DNA of 47,500 nucleotides from Chrysomallon squamiferum (Eukaryota; Mollusca; Gastropoda; Neomphalida; Peltospiridae): NCBI GenBank assembly GCA_012295275.1, contig CM022665.1, positions 27,849,446 to 27,896,945 of the forward strand, read 5' to 3'. Shown piece by piece: positions 44,090 to 47,500 of this stretch (position 1 is its first letter; each line of letters starts with the position of its first letter). The notes under the pieces were generated by a model. It saw only the letters and a program-made list of their open reading frames with translations, ran no database searches and was not told where the DNA came from. The position numbers and the translations under genes were made by a program.

Positions 44090-44520
44090 GTGTGTATGTT
44101 CACTGTTCAAATCAGCAAATACAAAAATAGTTACAGTTTAAGTCTATATTCAGTGTTCAAATAACCGAATTCAAAAACAGTACACTGTTCGTTTATATAT
44201 TCAGAGTTCAAACCACCAAATACAAAATAACAGTACAGCGTATTCTATTTAACGAAAAGTAAAAAATTGTAATGCAGCGCATATGTTCAGTGTCCAGAAT
44301 AAGAAAAAACTAAATTATAACATCGCTCCTCATGAGTGATCATCACAGCAAATACAGAAAGTTGCATCGATCATTTGCATGTTCAGTTTTCAGATTGTCA
44401 TCAAAAACCGAGGAAAACAGTATACTCGTTTGCCTAGTGTTCAAGTTACTAAATACAAACTAAAATACAGCACTCGTTTGTTCAGTGTTCAAATCTAATA
44501 CAACTTAAAACAGTGTATCA
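44090..44520 (+). repeat. Degenerate ~50-bp tandem repeat downstream of the minus-strand gene
   Basis: Units contain TTCAGTGTTCAAAT followed by AATACAAAA and ACAGT. The GTTCAA core lies at 44105, 44155, 44206, 44438 and 44486, with weaker copies between. The spacing is about 50 bp. Confidence 0.7.
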
Positions 44521-44595
44521 TTTAAACAAAAGTTGCAAATAAATTCACATTTATCTGTGCTTAATAATTTTCCGTTACAAAAAGATTAAATAATA

Positions 44596-44601
44596 TTTAT
44601 T
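44596..44601 (-). terminator. Poly(A) signal AATAAA of the minus-strand gene
   Basis: The + strand reads TTTATT, about 105 bp beyond the stop codon of the two-exon gene. Confidence 0.55.
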
Positions 44602-44704
44602 AATAATACAAAATGTTCATGATTCACGTGGAAAGATTGTCACCCCATTTGTTCGGGGATTTCGCTCTCCGACTCTGGCAAGAACCGACCGTTCGGTCTG
44701 TCGG

Positions 44705-45653
44705 TCAACAAGTTTGTTTTCGTAACGTTCGCTCTTGTTCGTGATCTCGTACAAATTTTTGTTTCACTCCAGCGTCGCGTGCATTGTGGTACTGGGAATC
44801 GAACGCGGAGGAAAGGGGACGCACTTCGTTGAATGAACGTTGAAAGGAAACTTCGCTGTGCGATGCCGACATGCAATACCCACTGTCCTGCTGAGAAACG
44901 GCTGCCGAAGAATCCGAGAAAAGATTTGTCTGTAACAGCTTTGAACCGATTTCTGAGTATCTCTGCTGTGGAAGGTTCAACGAGCCATCAATGTTACTCG
45001 ATTGTAGAAGTTCATTGAGAAGTTCTTCCAGTTCGCCCGTACCAACCAAAGTAGCCAAGAGATCAAAGGATTCTGTAATAAAAGTAACGGATTTAAAACA
45101 TAAGTTAAAAAGCTATGACTTAAGAACATCTATATAGAGCCTTTAAGAAACAAAAAGAAAAGAAAAAGAAAGAAAGATTAGAAAATAAAAAGAAGAAGAA
45201 GGTATGCTATGTGAAATTTTGTACAAATATTTTAGAAAATAAAGCAAATTATTTCAACCAGGAGCCTGTCAGATTTATACAGACTAGGGCCTCACCGGAC
45301 ACTGAACAATGCACAAATTGAAGATATATACAAAATCGGTATCAGTGCATGATTTATATATATATCGTAATTTCTACATATTTTAAACAAATAATTAAAA
45401 ATAATGTTTTTGAAATTTTACCATTGAAATTGTACAGATGGTCTGAATTGGCTTTCTCCGACAGATTCTCGTTCTCGACGTTGTAATAGGAGTTGGACGT
45501 CGGCGTGGTCCACGTCTTGGACTGTGCTATGAGTAAAGCTGGCTGTGAGTTAGAAAAGGTATCGTCGATGCCTGGAAAAAGAGATCGATCCAGATTGTAC
45601 TGCATGTTGGTGTCTATGAAGAGTGGTTCCGTAACTGATCGAGAGTGAGACAT
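44705..45653 (-). CDS. Uncharacterised 199-aa serine-rich protein, two exons
   Basis: Exon 1 runs from the ATG at 45653 to 45422 (donor GTAAAA). Exon 2 runs from 45072 (after TTATTACAG) to the TGA at 44707-44705. The total is 600 nt, or 199 residues. TAA stands in frame 8 codons upstream of the ATG, which fixes the start. The protein starts MSHSRSVTEPLF and has no signal peptide. Near residues 82-100 is a leucine-rich acidic segment (LEELLNELL). Around residue 135 is QQDSGYCMSASHS, which resembles the DSG-x(n)-S phosphodegron read by beta-TrCP. The end is charged (VRDHEQERTLRKQ). I do not recognise the family. The mean base composition is much less AT-rich than the surroundings, which supports coding. 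It is probably intracellular, perhaps a short-lived regulator; that is a guess. Confidence 0.8.
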
Positions 45654-45702
45654 TCCTAGCAGACTTCTTCTGAGTTAATACCAGTATACTGCAAAATGTG
45701 GT

Positions 45703-45711
45703 TATTTTATA
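45703..45711 (-). promoter_or_regulatory. TATA box of the 199-aa gene
   Basis: On the minus strand the sequence is GCTATAAAATAAC, about 50 bp before the ATG. This leaves a 5' UTR of about 20-25 nt. A CAGGTG E-box lies just upstream (45717-45722). Confidence 0.7.
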
Positions 45712-45729
45712 GCGTTCACCTGGGTAAAT

Positions 45730-46440
45730 GGGATGGTCACTTGAATACATTAGTCTGTTTGGTGGGCGCGGCATTAAAAACGTGATGAAATATCCGTTTT
45801 CTGAAAGCAAGAAAATTAAGTCTTGGTTTTTAAAAAAAAGTGTTTTTATTGACTGACTGCTGTGTTTTAGTTCTGGGCGTATTTTACATATATTTCATTT
45901 ACTAAATTGCGAATCCAACATCAAATGGCGACTTTGATTTGTTGTCAGCAGTTTTAGATATGTCACTTGGCTGTAGTGGAAAATTTATGTTTTTACATGA
46001 ATAATAATAATTTTACAAAAAAATAAAAATTAAAAAATGACAGAGATCTTTCAAGAAAATTCCGTTATGCGTACGAAGTAACTTCAATTTTTATCATATA
46101 TGTTTATAAACAACTGCCTTTCATGGATGTATTACATATGTTCTAAGAATATTTTTCGAAACGATATTCTAAAATTTACCTTTGGTGATACGAATAAAAT
46201 GCCTAAAAATATTCTAAATATATTCAAGTTATATTTCTCTCTTTTTTCCTCTATTTTTATTTATTTCTTTATTTTATTTTATTTTATTTATTTTTATTTT
46301 TGTTGTATGTTTGGTTTCGGTTGTGTTTTCATCGAATTATAATAATGTATGATAAAGGTACTGTTCAAAAATATATGAGCGCCGCCATTCTTCTGTAGTC
46401 GTAGGAAACTAAAGGGATTTTTAGTGCTGCCAGTGAGCCA
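45730..46440. other. Upstream intergenic stretch
   Basis: AT-rich sequence with a TTTTATTTTATT run near 46270-46300. No exon was recognised on either strand. Confidence 0.5.
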
Positions 46441-46455
46441 TATATATATATATAT

Positions 46456-46537
46456 TAACAACCAGAGACTTCGCTGAATCTTAATACGCACCTCTAACGA
46501 TAAATGATATATAATAAATGATAATAATATATATATA

Positions 46538-46582
<45 letters not shown>

Positions 46583-46672
46583 AATAAAATAACTGCTTAA
46601 ATATAACTAATTTTGTTATATCATTTATCGTCAGAGGTGCGTATTGAGATTCAGCGAAGTGTCTGGTTGTTA
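46456..46672 (+). mobile_element. MITE-like element with ~56-bp terminal inverted repeats
   Basis: The left arm 46456-46511 (starting TAACAACCAGAGACTTCGCT) matches the reverse complement of 46617-46672, with only about three mismatches. The 105-bp centre is an ATT microsatellite and AT-rich filler with no reading frame. This fits a non-autonomous DNA transposon. The left end abuts a TA run, so a TA target site is possible. Confidence 0.8.
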
Positions 46673-47183
46673 CAGCAACAGCGATCACGTTGCATGGTAT
46701 CGTCGGGCACATTGAACTTGGTTAAACTGAGATAAAATAAACAAACTGCAAGAACTATGACGGTCGTGCTCTTTTGCATACTTCCGTAAACGTCAATGTT
46801 AGCAGTGAATATTTCAAAATATTTTTAATAGTTTACAATCTGCGCACTAAAGAACTTCCATTTTCTATTACATATGACTTACGATTTTGAACCATCCACA
46901 AGTGAAAGGTAAAATCAATAAATAACGATTACTTAAAGACGTTAGAGGTTACAGAATTAAAATGTTTTAATATATGAAACATGAATATATTTAAAGTTAT
47001 ATTTTGGAAATTTTGTATTGTTATTTTCAAAAATTATATATATTAAAAATTTCAGCAAATTTATATTTTGATAATGACGAAGCTCTCCCATTCTGAACAG
47101 CTGCTAAATAATTTATTTGATGAGTTTTATTATATATACTTTAATATTATATTTATTATCATTATTACTATTATTATTATTAT

Positions 47184-47223
<40 letters not shown>

Positions 47224-47500
47224 TATAGTAGTAGTAGTAGTATCATCTAAATCATCGTAAGACAAATATGACGTCAAATAAAAACAAAAATACGTAATAA
47301 AAGATGTAGTACTGTTTAATTTCTGGCATGAACTAACTGAAAAATACATGTGTTGTTTTCAGCTACTATAAGCCTTTGGATGCATACTGTTCCAAATTTA
47401 AACAAAAATGATCAAACTTCTGAAAAAATAAGAGAGTAAAATAAAATATATTCCATTAATTTGAGAACTATTTTCTGAAGGCGTATTAATAAATTATTTC
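46673..47500. other. Terminal intergenic stretch
   Basis: AT-rich, with a (TAG)n tract at 47185-47240. No gene was recognised. Confidence 0.5.

Overview
The window is a piece of an invertebrate animal nuclear genome. It is AT-rich, full of simple repeats (TTTA, ATT, GA/CT, CATA, CA), and has spliced genes with GT-AG introns and AATAAA signals. A mollusc, probably a gastropod, is my best guess. Supporting points are the degenerate TTAGGG/CCCTAA telomere-type repeats, the recurrent TTATCTCCCTT upstream motif, and a large family of small secreted Kunitz-like proteins. This assignment is an inference, not something the sequence proves.

Positions 1 to about 37,000 hold a head-to-tail array, all on the + strand, of 23 Kunitz/BPTI-like units, named K1 to K23 here by order. 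The standard unit has a promoter with a CRE-like TTACGTCA, a short non-coding leader exon, and an intron ending in ATTTCAG about 7 nt before the ATG. Next comes a signal-peptide exon of about 58 nt, a phase-1 intron, one Kunitz exon of about 191-206 nt ending at the stop, and an AATAAA within a few hundred bases. The products are secreted proteins of about 80-96 residues with one six-cysteine domain. The domain is not a textbook Kunitz inhibitor. The spacing from Cys2 to Cys3 is 21 residues in nearly all units, against about 15 in BPTI. The residue after Cys2 (the P1 site) is usually Pro, and it is followed by an acidic stretch. Trypsin inhibition is therefore doubtful, and the function (altered inhibitor, channel ligand, egg or venom component) cannot be told from sequence.

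Several members are odd. K1, K2 and K18 are Kunitz exons with no signal exon of their own in view. K3 and K16 carry one-base frameshifts. K5 has lost Cys4 and its leader intron. K6 has an Asp/Glu-rich insertion. K13 and K17 have lost the ancestral start codon, and K17 may have gained a replacement in its leader exon. The K8 intron is inflated by about 1.4 kb of foreign sequence. That block contains a mobile-element-like reading frame and a candidate Cys-rich exon.

From about 37,000 to 44,000 I recognise no gene, only AT-rich sequence, a CT minisatellite and microsatellites. At 44,705-45,653 on the - strand is an unrelated, apparently complete two-exon gene for a 199-residue serine-rich protein, with a TATA box, an upstream in-frame stop and a poly(A) signal. 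Beyond it is intergenic DNA with a 217-bp MITE-like inverted-repeat element.
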